The position numbers and the translations under genes were made by a program. Below are positions 48,720 through 59,908 of a stretch of 64,000 nucleotides of DNA, piece by piece. Under the pieces are notes generated by a model. The model had not been told where the DNA came from and did not search any database. It was given only the letters and a program-made list of their open reading frames with translations. Source of the stretch: Labia minor (Eukaryota > Arthropoda > Insecta > Dermaptera > Spongiphoridae). Positions within the stretch are counted from its first letter, which is position 1. Each line of letters opens with the position of its first letter. The stretch is from NCBI GenBank assembly GCA_963082975.1, contig OY720345.1:3795001-3859000 (forward strand). Direction: 5' to 3'.

Positions 48720-48885
48720 TGGGACACGATTGAATGATAAAAAATTGAGGATGAGTAAATCAAGGGCAAAAGTATAAATAGATATAAAGAAATTGGGAGA
48801 AGATAGTAATTGGATGGATGGGTGAAGAAATGGAATTACGAATATTGTGGTCAGGAATTTCAGAATCACCATGAAGTGAAATAAA
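48720..48885 (+). pseudogene. Degenerate LINE 3' fragment
   Basis: AAGAAATTGGGAGAAGATAG, AATTGGATGG and GTGGTCAGGAATTTCAGAAT match the LINE 3' coding end with many changes. Confidence 0.45.
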
Positions 48886-49547
48886 TAAAAAGATTCTCTT
48901 CTAGTTGGATTATAAATTCTTAAACATGTTTATTAGAGAATGACAAGTTGAGAATAAATTTGAATATAACATTAATAGCTAATATATAAAATAATAATAA
49001 TTATAAGTTAAATGAATTTAGTGACTGGTTATCAATTCTTAAAATATCAAAAAGTTGTATGAATTTTTATTTTAAATATTTTTTTTTTTTTAATATATAG
49101 AATTTTTCAAAAAACATTAAGTACCAATTCTTTAATTAAAAAAGTAAAATAAAATTAAATAAATAATAATAAAAAAAATTATATTTAATGGTATGTTTAA
49201 AAGTTTTGTACTAAAATATTACATTATATATTATATAAAATTATGTACATTTTATTCAATTTTCTAGTCAAATAGATGGAATATTAAGTGCCTATAATAA
49301 TTTCAAACTCTAATTTATATTAATGAAGTAAAATATTTTGCTGACAGTCTTCTACTTATCTTGCACGTGAAATTTAATATCATATGTTTAATTAATTTAA
49401 TAAATATATAATCAGAAAAAAAAAATTCATTCATCTTTCTTTCAATTTTCATTTTTCTTCTTAGCTGTGTGAAAATTAATTAAAGTCTTAAAATAAATTA
49501 ATCTTTTTTTGTTAAATAAAAGTGACAAAAAAAAAATGGTCATTTCA

Positions 49548-49582
<35 letters not shown>

Positions 49583-49935
49583 ACTTTATGATTTATAAAA
49601 TGTAAATTTTGTAATTGACGCATTAATTTTCTAAAATGAATACGTGTCATTTCACCTGACATTTTTCGAATTGTTCCATTTATATTACTTTTAACATTTT
49701 AAATAGCCCTCTTGTGGTGGGTACATTTATTATAATTTGGTTTTATTAAATGTTTTATGTTAAATTTAATCCACTTCACTACTTGTGGAGTGGATGAAAA
49801 TTACAAAAAAAAAAAAAAAAAAATAAATTAAATAAATTATTTTCTCAGAGTATAAAGCGAAATAATTAAGTATGTACTAACAGTAATTGTATACAACTTG
49901 TAATTTAAATTATGTGAATTAATTTGTTTGTTTTT

Positions 49936-50052
49936 TTACAGTGTTTTATTTAACTTGTTTGGTTGTCTGTATGGTTCAAATCTAGTAACTCTCATTTTTA
50001 ACACCGTTGCAGTTGACCAATCGAACTAAAACTTTGCACACTTTTCAGATTT
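49936..50052 (-). repeat. Family C repeat, inverted
   Basis: This is the inverse of the family C 3' end: TTTACAGTGTTTTATTTAAC, GGTTGTCTGTATGGTTCAAA and GCACACTTTTCAGAT. It is directly followed by a family D element. Confidence 0.75.
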
Positions 50053-50054
50053 TA

Positions 50055-50168
50055 TCTATATATATAAAAAAAGGTTTTTGTCTGCACATTGCTCAGAATT
50101 TAAAAATTTTTGCATATCTTCGCGTTTCATGACCTCTAGAATCCAAAAGTGACTTTAGAATTTTTCAC

Positions 50169-50207
<39 letters not shown>

Positions 50208-50480
50208 GGTCTGTCTGTCTGTCTGTCTGTCTGTCGGTCTGTCTGTCTGTCGGTCTGTCTGTCCGGAAAATTACTATTTTATAGACTCAGAATTGGCTGA
50301 ACCGATTTCTTTGAAATTACATCACAATATTCTTATATACCCCTAGAGTAACATAGGCTATAAATTTTATTTATATGTCAACAATAACCGCAGAAATTAA
50401 TTTTTTAAAGTTTATATAATTCTCCGTGTTGTTCATTCAAGAGCAGCTCGCGGCTCACTGCCGGCCTAGCGGAATCATTT
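50055..50480 (+). repeat. Family D repeat with long GTCT array
   Basis: It holds AAAGGTTTTTGTCTGCACAT, CATGACCTCTAGAATCCAAA, a GTCT array of about 90 bp with GTCG variants (about 50170-50262), then GGCTGAACCGATTTCTTTGA. A sister copy lies at 53535-53880. The open frame through the array (Ser-Val-Cys-Leu repeats) is a microsatellite artefact. Confidence 0.75.
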
Positions 50481-51249
50481 CAAACAATGAATTATCATAG
50501 CGATTTCCAATCGAAGAATTATTATATTTCACTTTTTATTTTAAATTCTAATATACAAATATCAATTCAATTAAATAATTTATTCTAAAAGTTCTCAATT
50601 TAATTAATTTTATAAAATATTTATTAGATCATATTTTTATCTTATATATATAAAAATTAAAATATGATGATATAAAGTTGTTTTAAATTTTTGACATTTT
50701 TAAATTGGGTATATTTTTTAAATTTATTAAAATGTCTTTTTTATTTATTATGTTTAAAAGATTCATTTTTATTATGTGATATTAATAAAAAATAACGATG
50801 CTCTGTGCAAGTCGAATCATGTTGCACATAATTAAATAACAATTGCCAAACAAAGAATATAATATTTTTTTAAATTCTCATATTTAAATATCATTTCAAT
50901 TAAATAATTTATTCTAAAAGGTCTCATTTTAATTAATTTAATAAAATATTTAAATCACCATTCAATTTTTTATTAATAGGCTTCTTTTTTTATTTTTAAT
51001 TTTTAATAAATTCTCTTTTTTTGATATGATATTAATAAAAAATAATATTAAATTGTATATAAATATAAAAATTAGAATATTTGAATTTTTTTAAATTTTA
51101 ACACATGTAATCAATCATATGCATTAAGAATTGAAAATTTTTAAAATCAACTTGCTATTAAATTCAGAAAAAAAATACTGATATATAGAATATATAGACA
51201 ATTCGAATATAATTTAAAACTCTTTCTCTCCTTCTATTTTAAATTAAAA

Positions 51250-51690
51250 AAACGGAGTTTTAAGAAATTTAGATGCCATATGCAACATGGGTGGGTAAAT
51301 GAATTGGGCTGGAAGAGGAGGCAATTTATAATTTTCTTCTAATTCAGATTTAGGACAAATCGTACAACATTATATCAAATCTCGCTAAGAACATTCAATA
51401 TTTTTGTACACAAATTATTCAGAGTATTGGCTAAGCGTATCACTCACAATCAGTTTATATTGAAATTTATATAAATTAACAAAGTAAAAATTTTTATTTG
51501 TTTAAATTTTATTATAATGAATCAAAAAAAATTAAATATATAGATCACATGATTAAGAGAAGCAAAAAACTTAACAGAAAATAACTGTTGGATGGAGGTC
51601 GGACATGACAGAAACTGTAAGCGAAATCTTCATATTGCGACGAATAATTTTCAAATCCCCTAGCACCACAGAATTTAAGTTTCTTTTAAG
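51250..51690 (+). pseudogene. Degenerate LINE fragments
   Basis: TTTAGGACAAATCGTACAAC resembles the reverse-transcriptase stretch GFRPNRPT seen at 52020. At 51545-51690, AACTGTTGGATGGAGG and TTGCGACGAATAATTTTC resemble the 3' coding end. Both are strongly decayed. Confidence 0.4.
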
Positions 51691-51978
51691 GAAAATAACT
51701 AAGATCTAAAAAAATTAATAAATGAACTTAATAATAAAAAAAAACAAATCAATCAATTAATTTAAATTAATACTGTTAATGAATGTATATATTGGTCATT
51801 TATCTATAGTTTTATACCGTTAATTTTTATAAATTGTCTCAAGTCTCTATTTTTGCATTTTCTCAAGTTTCATTATAATTAAAAATATTCAATAATAATC
51901 TAGCAATGAAAATAAAATACCAAAATGTAATGATCAAGAAATATTATACTCTATTTCACTATTATAACATATACAATA

Positions 51979-52982
51979 CTTAAGAACCATAGGCGGAGGA
52001 AATATTAGGAGATATCATTGCGGGTTCAGGCCAAATCGACCAACATTAATTAAGATATTTTCATTATGACAGATATTAGGAAAAAAACCGCGAATTCAAT
52101 ATTTCTGTTCACTAATTATTTGTAGACTTTAGTAAAACATACGCATGACTCAATAGATCCGGATAAACTTTTTCAAATTTTCAATCTTCAAATTTCTCTT
52201 GAAGGTAGTAAAAAAAGAATAAGATGCGGAAATCAATTGTAAAATATTAGGTTACTCAGACGACTTAAATATAATAGGAGATTCGGCAATTTCAATTACA
52301 GATAGCGAGGAAAATTTAATGGAGGTTTGAAATTAATAGTGATAAGAAAAAATATTTAGTAACAAAGAGGAAGAGTATTAACATACAAAATCTTAAGATA
52401 CAAAATGTAGAATTTGAATATGTAGAAAAATTGAATGTAATCACGAAGGATAATAATATTTGAGAAGAATTTAAATCGGGGTTGCAATCGGGAAACGCCT
52501 GTTATCTGCAATAAAGAGGCTTATCTCTTCAAAATTATTATCAAAGGGAATATATAAAAAGATTATTTTGCCTGTTGCATTATATGGGTGGGAGGCATGG
52601 TCTATGACCCTTGGAGATGAGAGTAGATTCAGAGTATTTGAGAATAGGATTCTTCCCTGCATTTATTGGCCAAAGAAAGTTGAGGTCACCGGGTATGAGG
52701 GAGACTGTATAACAAGAAATTGCATGGCCTCTCTGCATCTTCAGAAATAGTTAGGGTTATAAAAGGGAAAAAGCTTCGATAGGCAGGGCACGTGGCTAGA
52801 ATGGGAGAGGAAAAAGATATTGGTGGGAAGACCGATTGGAAAATGTCCGCTTGGAAAACCAATGACGCGTAGGAAGGGACGTAAGAGAGATGGAACAAGG
52901 GCTCAGGATAGGGACACTTGGAGAAATGTGGTTGTTGCGGCTAAGAACTTTAGAGTATCTTTGAGCCACATAGGTAGATAGA
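51979..52982 (+). mobile_element. 5'-truncated LINE with 16-bp target duplication
   Basis: This 1004-bp insertion is flanked by TATAACATATACAATA at 51963-51978 and 52983-52998. Translated in broken frames it shows CGFRPNRPTLIKIF (about 52020), a region resembling DFSKTYDSIDPDKLF (about 52130), YSDDLNIIGDS (about 52255, the YxDD catalytic motif with Ser for Ala), LYGWEAWSMTLGDESRF (about 52583) and GHVARMGEE (about 52790). It ends with a GATAGATA-like tail. The signs fit target-primed reverse transcription. Confidence 0.87.
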
Positions 52983-53034
52983 TATAACATATACAATAAT
53001 AATATATATAATTAATATAGTGATTAAAATATAT

Positions 53035-53210
53035 TTTTTAAATAAGAACACAAAAAGAAATGAATGTTTTATGTAATATACTGATTGAAACAAAATGGAT
53101 GAAAACCTTTTAATACTTTCAACCACCCAATACTATGTACCACTCGGGGGTACAGGGGGCGGAGCCCCCGTCTAGGTGTGAAGAGCGCCGAAGGCGCTCT
53201 GAGCAGCTAG
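53035..53210 (+). mobile_element. Family E Helitron, 5' truncated
   Basis: This is a 3' portion with GGGGGCGGAGCCCCC, then a second hairpin AGAGCGCCGAAGGCGCTCT, then GAGCAGCTAG followed by T. The second hairpin is absent from the copy at 19393, so two 3'-end variants exist. Confidence 0.8.
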
Positions 53211-53264
53211 TTTCATATAAAGTTTTCATTTTTCTTCATTAATTAATTAATTAATTATTAATTA

Positions 53265-53508
53265 ATCCTTCTGTATTGTTCAAATCTGGTAACTCATTTT
53301 TAACATAATTCGATTGATCAACTTTAAATTATTAATTAATTAATAAAATGAAAACTTTATTTCATATTCATGTTTTCTCATCTAAATCTGAAAAGTGTGC
53401 AAAGTTTTAGTTCGATTGGTCCACTGCAACGGTGTTAAAAATGAGAGTTACTAGATTTGAACCATACAGACAACCAAGCAAGTTAAATAAAACACTGTTA
53501 AAAAAAAC
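53265..53508 (+). repeat. Family C repeat with inverted partial arm
   Basis: A complete 3' portion (53343-53508, ending AAATAAAACACTGT) is preceded by a partial inverted copy (TTGTTCAAATCTGGTAACTC, 53275-53330). Together they make an imperfect foldback. A family D element follows. Confidence 0.72.
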
Positions 53509-53534
53509 AAATTATTTATTTATTTATCTACCAT

Positions 53535-53880
53535 ACTATATATATATATATATAAAGGTTTTTGTCTGCACTTTGTTCAGAATTTAAAATTTTTATACAT
53601 ATCTCTACTTTTCATGACCTCTAGAATCCAAAAATGATTTTAGAATTTTTCATGTTTGTCTGTCCGGAAAATTGTCACGTTATAGACTCAAAATTAGCTG
53701 AACCTATTACTTATTATGAAATTACAGCACAATATTCTTATATACCTCTGTTTGAACATTGGCTATAAATTATATCAATATCTAACCAATCATGGCAGAA
53801 ATAAATTTTTGAAAATATTTATAATACTCCATGTTGTTCATTCCGGACCGATGTTAGTTCAGCGAAGGTATCATTTTATT
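53535..53880 (+). repeat. Family D repeat, short GTCT tract
   Basis: It matches 50055-50480 (GGTTTTTGTCTGCACTTTG, CATGACCTCTAGAATCCAAA, TTGTCTGTCCGGAAAATTG) but has only two or three GTCT units. Confidence 0.75.
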
Positions 53881-54159
53881 TCTGGTAATGAAAATATAAA
53901 AATTAATAATTCTAGCAATTCTTATGTTATTTGTATATTTCTCTCTTTTCATAAGATATAAAACTTTCTAAATTTAATAAAAAAAGGAGAAATTATGGAA
54001 AAAACAAATAAATCAATGAATTTAAATTAATACTTCTATTAATCAATGTATTTATTTTAATAAATTTATATAAAGTTAAAAATGTTAATTTTAATTTTTA
54101 TAAATTTTCTCAAGTTCATTATAATTAAAATTATAATTTAATGATTAAAGTAAAATATA

Positions 54160-54305
54160 AATAAGAACACAAAATGAAATGAATGTGTTAATAAACCTGA
54201 TTGAAATAAAATAAATCAAAACCTATTTTATATACAAATATGTATCACTTCGGGGGTTCAGGGGGCAGAGTCTAGGTATGGAGAGATCCGAAGAGAGCAG
54301 CTAAT
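54160..54305 (+). mobile_element. Degenerate family E Helitron 3' fragment
   Basis: GAACACAAAATGAAATGAAT, CTTCGGGGGTTCAGGGGGC and GAGAGCAGCTAA match the family E 3' end with many changes. The hairpins are broken. Confidence 0.6.
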
Positions 54306-55784
54306 GATTACGTCTTGTTTGCATGTCCATAAAATGTTCAAAAAGCATAAATGTTTAAATATTTAAATATTATACGTATAAGATAAAATAAAGAATAGAA
54401 TATGTATATTTAAAATTATATTTTTTGTTTTTATAAAATAGTTGGAAATTGTTTACAAAAACGAGAGCTTCAAAGATATGGATAAAACTTTACCAGTAGA
54501 TTCTTATTTTAATTCCAATTGACTATTAAATTAGCAAATGAATCGGTCACTTATAGCTTCCAAGATAAAAATTATTAAAATTTGCATATAAATCCATTGA
54601 CATTCAATTTACCATATTTATAATGTTTTATTCATTTGACCAGTAAAGTGCTTCACTAATTTTCGTGGGTTTTTTTCAGTTCGGTTTGGATATAGGAAAA
54701 TTATTTAATTAATTAAACAATTAAAAATTAATTAATTAAATAATCAAAACCGAATCGAAAAAAAAACGAAAATTAGCGAATAAGTGAATAATTAGTGAAT
54801 TAGTGAATAAAACATTTCTAAATGGCTGCTCATTTGGACGTTCATAACTAGTTTATCTGCCAAATTTTAATAATTTCTATCCCCCGGAAACTAGAAGTGA
54901 CCGAAAAATATTGCATAAGGAAAGTTTCTTTGGAATTAAAAAAAGAAATACACTGGTAAAGTTTTATCCAAATCCCTGAAGATTCCGTTTTTGTAAACCA
55001 TTACCAAATAGTTAAATATAAATAAAAATATAATTTAATAATTAATACATTAATATTAAATAAAATATCATAAAAAAATAAAGATTCTTTTTTCATTAAC
55101 CAATCAAATAAAAGTTTTGACTCTTTTGATTAATTTCAAATTTAATGATAATAATAATAATAATATAATAAAAGAAAATTCGCGTGAAAATCAATAGAAT
55201 ACACAATCAAGTAAATAAATTAGTACATGTAAGAACACCCAAAAAATAGAATAGATAGGAAAAGTAGAGTGAATAGTAGGATCATTTCCCAAGAAAAGTT
55301 TCCAGGATTCCAATTCACTCGATCCCAAATGAGAGAATTTCATTCAACCCCTCACGCTTCTCTTCTCTTTTAAGTGGTCTCTTCTAGAATACTAACATCA
55401 GGCTTTTTGCTTAATCATAGTTCATTATTATTTCAAAAGCTTTCTTAAAGCGGAGATGAATACAATTTAAAAGAGTTAGCAAATATTTTCCTTAAAAAGA
55501 AATAAAATGACTTAGAAAAACTACTATTGTATTATTAGTAACTTTTAATAATTATTCATTCATGCTTTGAGTTTATCATAGTTCAATTAAATTCTTAAAT
55601 ATATATATATATTAAGATTTAAATTAAACAAAAACCAAAACGTATTTCTTTTTACCTTTTACAGTGAAATTACTTATTCAATTTAATATCTACGCGTAAA
55701 TGTTATTATATAAATAAGATTTTATTATATTTTCTAAAGAATTATAATAAAACATCAAGATGTATTATTTAATACTTTTATATT

Positions 55785-55819
<35 letters not shown>

Positions 55820-55977
55820 TAGTTAGGTATATATTAATGATATAATTTCAAAAGATTTAATGAATTAAATTAATAATCTTATATGATCTCTACATTTATG
55901 CTTCAAAGAATGTATCTTCATAAATTGTTCTACATTTTGAAATATTTACTCGTCATCCATAGAAATAATATTTAAAT

Positions 55978-56341
55978 AAGTTGACCTGTGGCCAGGCGCA
56001 GAACCGACCGACGGTTTGAAATAAATTAATTTCCAGCAACAGAAACAATTTCAAATAATTTAAATGTATCTATTAATGCAATAAAAAACAGATTTGGATG
56101 AATATAACATAAATATTTGTAATTTTATTTTATTTATAATATCTAAGGAGGCGCTGGCTGTGACGTCATGAAGGGTTGAGTGACGTCATATAATTTTAAA
56201 TTAAGAAAAAACTAATGAAGATGATTTTCCAGAAGATAAAACCAATACAAAATGCATGATTCGTGGAGATTAAAGAGTAAAAAATCTCCATATGTGAAAT
56301 TTGGTGTGAAAACAATACCTCCCTTACTATCGTCGGTCGGT
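55978..56341 (-). mobile_element. Family B short form (internal deletion type 2)
   Basis: This inverted copy of 364 bp has both ends intact and both TGACGTCA sites. It keeps the first internal repeat as far as ATCATGCATTTT before switching to the second, a different breakpoint from the copy at 48061. Confidence 0.85.
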
Positions 56342-56618
56342 AAAAATGATTGTGCTGCATGTGTCAGAAAAACAAATTCAATCTGTTTAATTTTGTTTTG
56401 GTTAATTTAAAAAAAAATCAAATAATTTTATAGCATTTTATAGAACCCAGATAAAATCGATTATAATCAAAATCAATGATTTATTGTGAAAATAAATGTG
56501 AATAATATTAATAGTATTTTAAATAAATAAACGACAAAATATTTGAAACAATTTCAAATAATTTAAAAGAACGTAAATTAAAAAAAAAAGTCATAAAACA
56601 TACCTGCCTTAAACTTGC

Positions 56619-56821
56619 GTATTAATGCAATGTAAGACAGAAAAGTATGGCTTGTGGATATAACATAATATATATAGGATCTGAAAAAAAATGAAATTTA
56701 TTTTATTATTGTTTTCTCATGAAGATGTTCTCGGAGCGACTAAATAAATTCAAATTGGGCTCGGACATTTATTTAAAACCTCGCTACCCCCTCTTAGAAG
56801 CCTACGATTGGCAATAATAAA
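56619..56821 (+). repeat. 203-bp inverted repeat, left arm
   Basis: The arm starts GTATTAATGCAATGTAAGAC and ends ACGATTGGCAATAATAAA. It matches 57814-58016 in inverted orientation over 203 bp with essentially no difference. It includes GATGTTCTCGGAGCGAC and AACCTCGCTACCCCCTCTTA. Confidence 0.88.
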
Positions 56822-57180
56822 CGAGCTATCCATTGGGTCGCCACTCAGCACCTAACACTTTATTGGTCGTCGAGAGCCTCCACCACTCCGCTTAGAGTCA
56901 CCACCGGGGTATAAAAAGCCGTGAAACAGGATAACCGAGGCCAGTTGTCAGTTGTGATTCAAGAAGTTAGCACGAACGACGAACATATCCGAAGAACGAA
57001 GAACCGAAGATTTTCGATCATCGACGAAACATCCACTTTGTGGAAATATTCTTAAACAAAAACGATATTATTTTGCTAATATTTTTCAATAAAAACGATA
57101 TTACTTTTGCTACATTTTTCAACAAAAACGATATTTTTTAATACATCTGCTTCATTATCGAAGCCACCAACCCTACATAT
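56822..57180 (+). other. GC-richer promoter-like segment, possible solo LTR part
   Basis: In an AT-rich setting this block has ATTGG motifs (56869-56880), a TATA box (GGTATAAAAAGCC, about 56908-56920) and CAGTTGTCAGTTGTG about 35 bp downstream, as in arthropod initiator sites. It then has three tandem units with ACAAAAACGATATT (about 57056-57140). This layout resembles an LTR promoter region. I found neither clear TG..CA ends with a target duplication nor an internal retroelement region, so the identity stays open. Confidence 0.4.
57056..57142. repeat. Tandem repeat of about 33-36 bp, 2.5 units
   Basis: The motif AAAAACGATATTA, then TTTTGCTA and ATTTTTCAA repeats twice with small changes, followed by a partial third unit. 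Confidence 0.75.
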
Positions 57181-57212
57181 ATATTTCGTAATTTGATTAC
57201 ATAATGATATTA

Positions 57213-57345
57213 AAATAAATATTTTTAATTTTATTTTATTTATAATATTTTGAATGCCCGGCGCCATTTTATTATTATTAAAATTCCTATTTTAAATTAA
57301 GAAAATAAGAAAGATGATTTTTCCTGAGGCTGAAACCATTACAGA
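57213..57345 (-). mobile_element. Diverged family B core fragment
   Basis: TTTTAATTTTATTTTATTTA, a GGCGCC remnant and AAGATGATTTTTCCTGAGG match the family B core in order. Both TGACGTCA sites and both ends are missing. Confidence 0.5.
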
Positions 57346-57813
57346 TCGATTTTTCTTTAAATATTTTAAATATTATCTATGGTGTGAATTTCAAAAAAAT
57401 CCTTTAATATCACAAAAATACAAAAATACAAATATATATACAATTTTTGCTAGTATAAGAAGATAAGATATATATGGTATTTTTATATTTAAAAAGTGAA
57501 TTAATCTGTGAAAGATTCGTAATTAATATATAATAAACAAGTAGATTAATTTAAACTATTAATAACAAAGAAAAATAATTAAATAATAAAATTTAAAATT
57601 ATTTATTAATATAGTTAAGTAAAGTATTATTATTATATAAAAGAAAAAAAAACGTAATTTTATATTAACTCTTTTATTAAATCTCCTTCAATCATGATGA
57701 TGATTATTTATTTATGTAATCGCATACGATCATTTATAAGGGAATTTTGTAAATAAAACCACATATTTTGATATTTTTATTGTAAATTTATTCAAAAAAA
57801 TACAAAAAATACA

Positions 57814-58016
57814 TTTATTATTGCCAATCGTAGGCTTCTAAGAGGGGGTAGCGAGGTTTTAAATAAATGTCCGAGCCCAATTTGAATTTATTTAGTCGCT
57901 CCGAGAACATCTTCATGAGAAAACAATAATAAAATAAATTTCATTTTTTTTCAGATCCTATATATATTATGTTATATCCACAAGCCATACTTTTCTGTCT
58001 TACATTGCATTAATAC
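57814..58016 (-). repeat. 203-bp inverted repeat, right arm
   Basis: This is the inverted partner of 56619-56821. It lies between two 43-bp inverted arms (57732-57774 and 58018-58060, with AAGGGAATTTTGTAAATAAA), so it appears to sit inside another palindromic element. Confidence 0.88.
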
Positions 58017-59061
58017 AATATCAAAATATGTGGTTTTATTTACAAAATTCCCTTATAAATAAAAACAGCCACCAAAGCTTTAATAATTTAACGTATACGA
58101 GCATCTTGGCTAAATAAAAATAAAATGTATAGTATTTTCATAATAAGAGTTAATATACCTTCATAATTTGTTAAGGCTGGGTATTTTAGTGTACAATGAT
58201 TATATAAGTATATTTTGTTCTTGTCTTGTAGGTATAAAAATTTTTTAAAAACCATATCTTTTTTTTCCTGAAGAATAAAGAGAATCTTTTTTTTTTTAAA
58301 AAAATTTCTATTGGCCCGTTGAACTTGAAAGATTTCTTAGAAATAATTGATTGATTTTCTCTTTTGTAATTCAATCTTTTTTTTTTCTTTTTTTTTTTTA
58401 ATGTCGATTGACAAAGAATTCATGAAAGAGTGCTAAGATACTCAGTCTATATTCAATTACTTTCATTCTCAAGAGTTTAGGTAATTATAGGTGAATAAAA
58501 AAAAACGAAGAAGAAATGAAATATGGACTCCTTGAAGAATTGAAGGATAGAAAGGGAGCAGAACAATATTAGTAATAGTAAGGGAGAATGATGAAAAAGA
58601 AAGGGTTGGGGAAGAGATTGGAAAAAGCCTTTCCGTCTATCTAACAAAAAGGGGTGGGGGGGTGGAGGGAGGATGGAAGGGGTAGGTGGGATTGGAGGGT
58701 AGAGAAGAAAGTGTTGAAAAGAAGTTGAATCCAGGAAAATATTATCAAGTCAAAATATATAAATTTCTCTGCGCGAACAAACAAAAAATAAAAATAAAAT
58801 AAAATAAAAAAAAGATGGAAATCTAAGTATTTTTTTTTTCCTAAGACAAAATTTATGATTATTTACGATATATAAGATTAAATTAATCCGAACAAAATAA
58901 ATCGACGTATCTTGAGTATATGGAATTTGAATATATTATATTTATGTAGGTAATATATTAAAGAAAATATTTGAATTTACGATTTCATAATAAATATTAA
59001 TAACATAGTTACATTAATATATAATCTAAAATTTAATAAAATTCTTTTTATTATAAATTAA

Positions 59062-59614
59062 TCACGAAAATTTTCGATATCGAGATTTTGATGTTTTTAT
59101 ACGTTTTGAAGGTTCCTGAATCATTTTCACTAAGGTTGAGAAAAATGTCTGTGTGTATGTGTGTATGTAGACAAGATTACTCAAAAACGGTTTGAGCTAG
59201 AATCATGAAATTTGGTATACTGGCATTATTTAAAATTCGTAGTTTTCTATCCACTTTTGAGAAATGTAGCTCAACCGGAAGATGGTCATTACCTACAACG
59301 TTTTGATTTTTTTTTCCTCTAAAGTGACCGTAAAAATAAAGATATAGGTTTGATAGTTTTTCACATGATTAAAATTTGTATAAAACTGCTATTGGTATAA
59401 AATTTCAGCTTGAATGATTCGCTGAAATTACCGGAATTAATTTTTTAACACTTTGACGTGGTGCCATCATCAAAGAGCCAAATATGCACTGATTTAAAAA
59501 TATTGTTTATTAATTTTAATTTATAATTTATAATTAATTAAATTTAATTTAAATATAATATATGTTAATTAATGCAATTCAAATTTGCGAGATAGTCGAG
59601 TGGAGACACTCCAG
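59062..59614 (+). mobile_element. Family A element, 5' end missing
   Basis: The copy begins at ATCACGAAAATTTTCGAT without the ACTATCTCGC end. It reaches a perfect 3' end: GCGAGATAGTCGAGTGGAGA, then CACTCCAG. Confidence 0.84.
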
Positions 59615-59874
59615 CTTATTTCTTTTTTTTCTTATAAAATAAATAAGATAAATTTTAATGAATTTTTATTTTCACATTTAATTTATGAATTGAGAGAAAT
59701 GAACTGAAAACTTTACTTTAAAATGTTTTTTTTTTACAAAAAAAAGGAGAAAGATTAGAAAAATTTCAAATATTTATTCTTTTTATTGGATTTTTTTATT
59801 TTTTATTTTTAAATTAATTATTTAATAATAATAATAATAAAAATACCTCAAGATTAATAAATCATGAAGGTGAG

Positions 59875-59908
<34 letters not shown>

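Noticed and set aside
50149..50346. Frame with Ser-Val-Cys-Leu repeats that looks like a cysteine-rich small protein
   Set aside because: It is the translation of a GTCT microsatellite inside repeat family D, which also occurs with few repeats at 53655.
56822..57180. Promoter of a new host gene
   Set aside because: TATA and initiator-like motifs are present, but no open frame or exon follows, and the surrounding inverted repeats point to a mobile element part.
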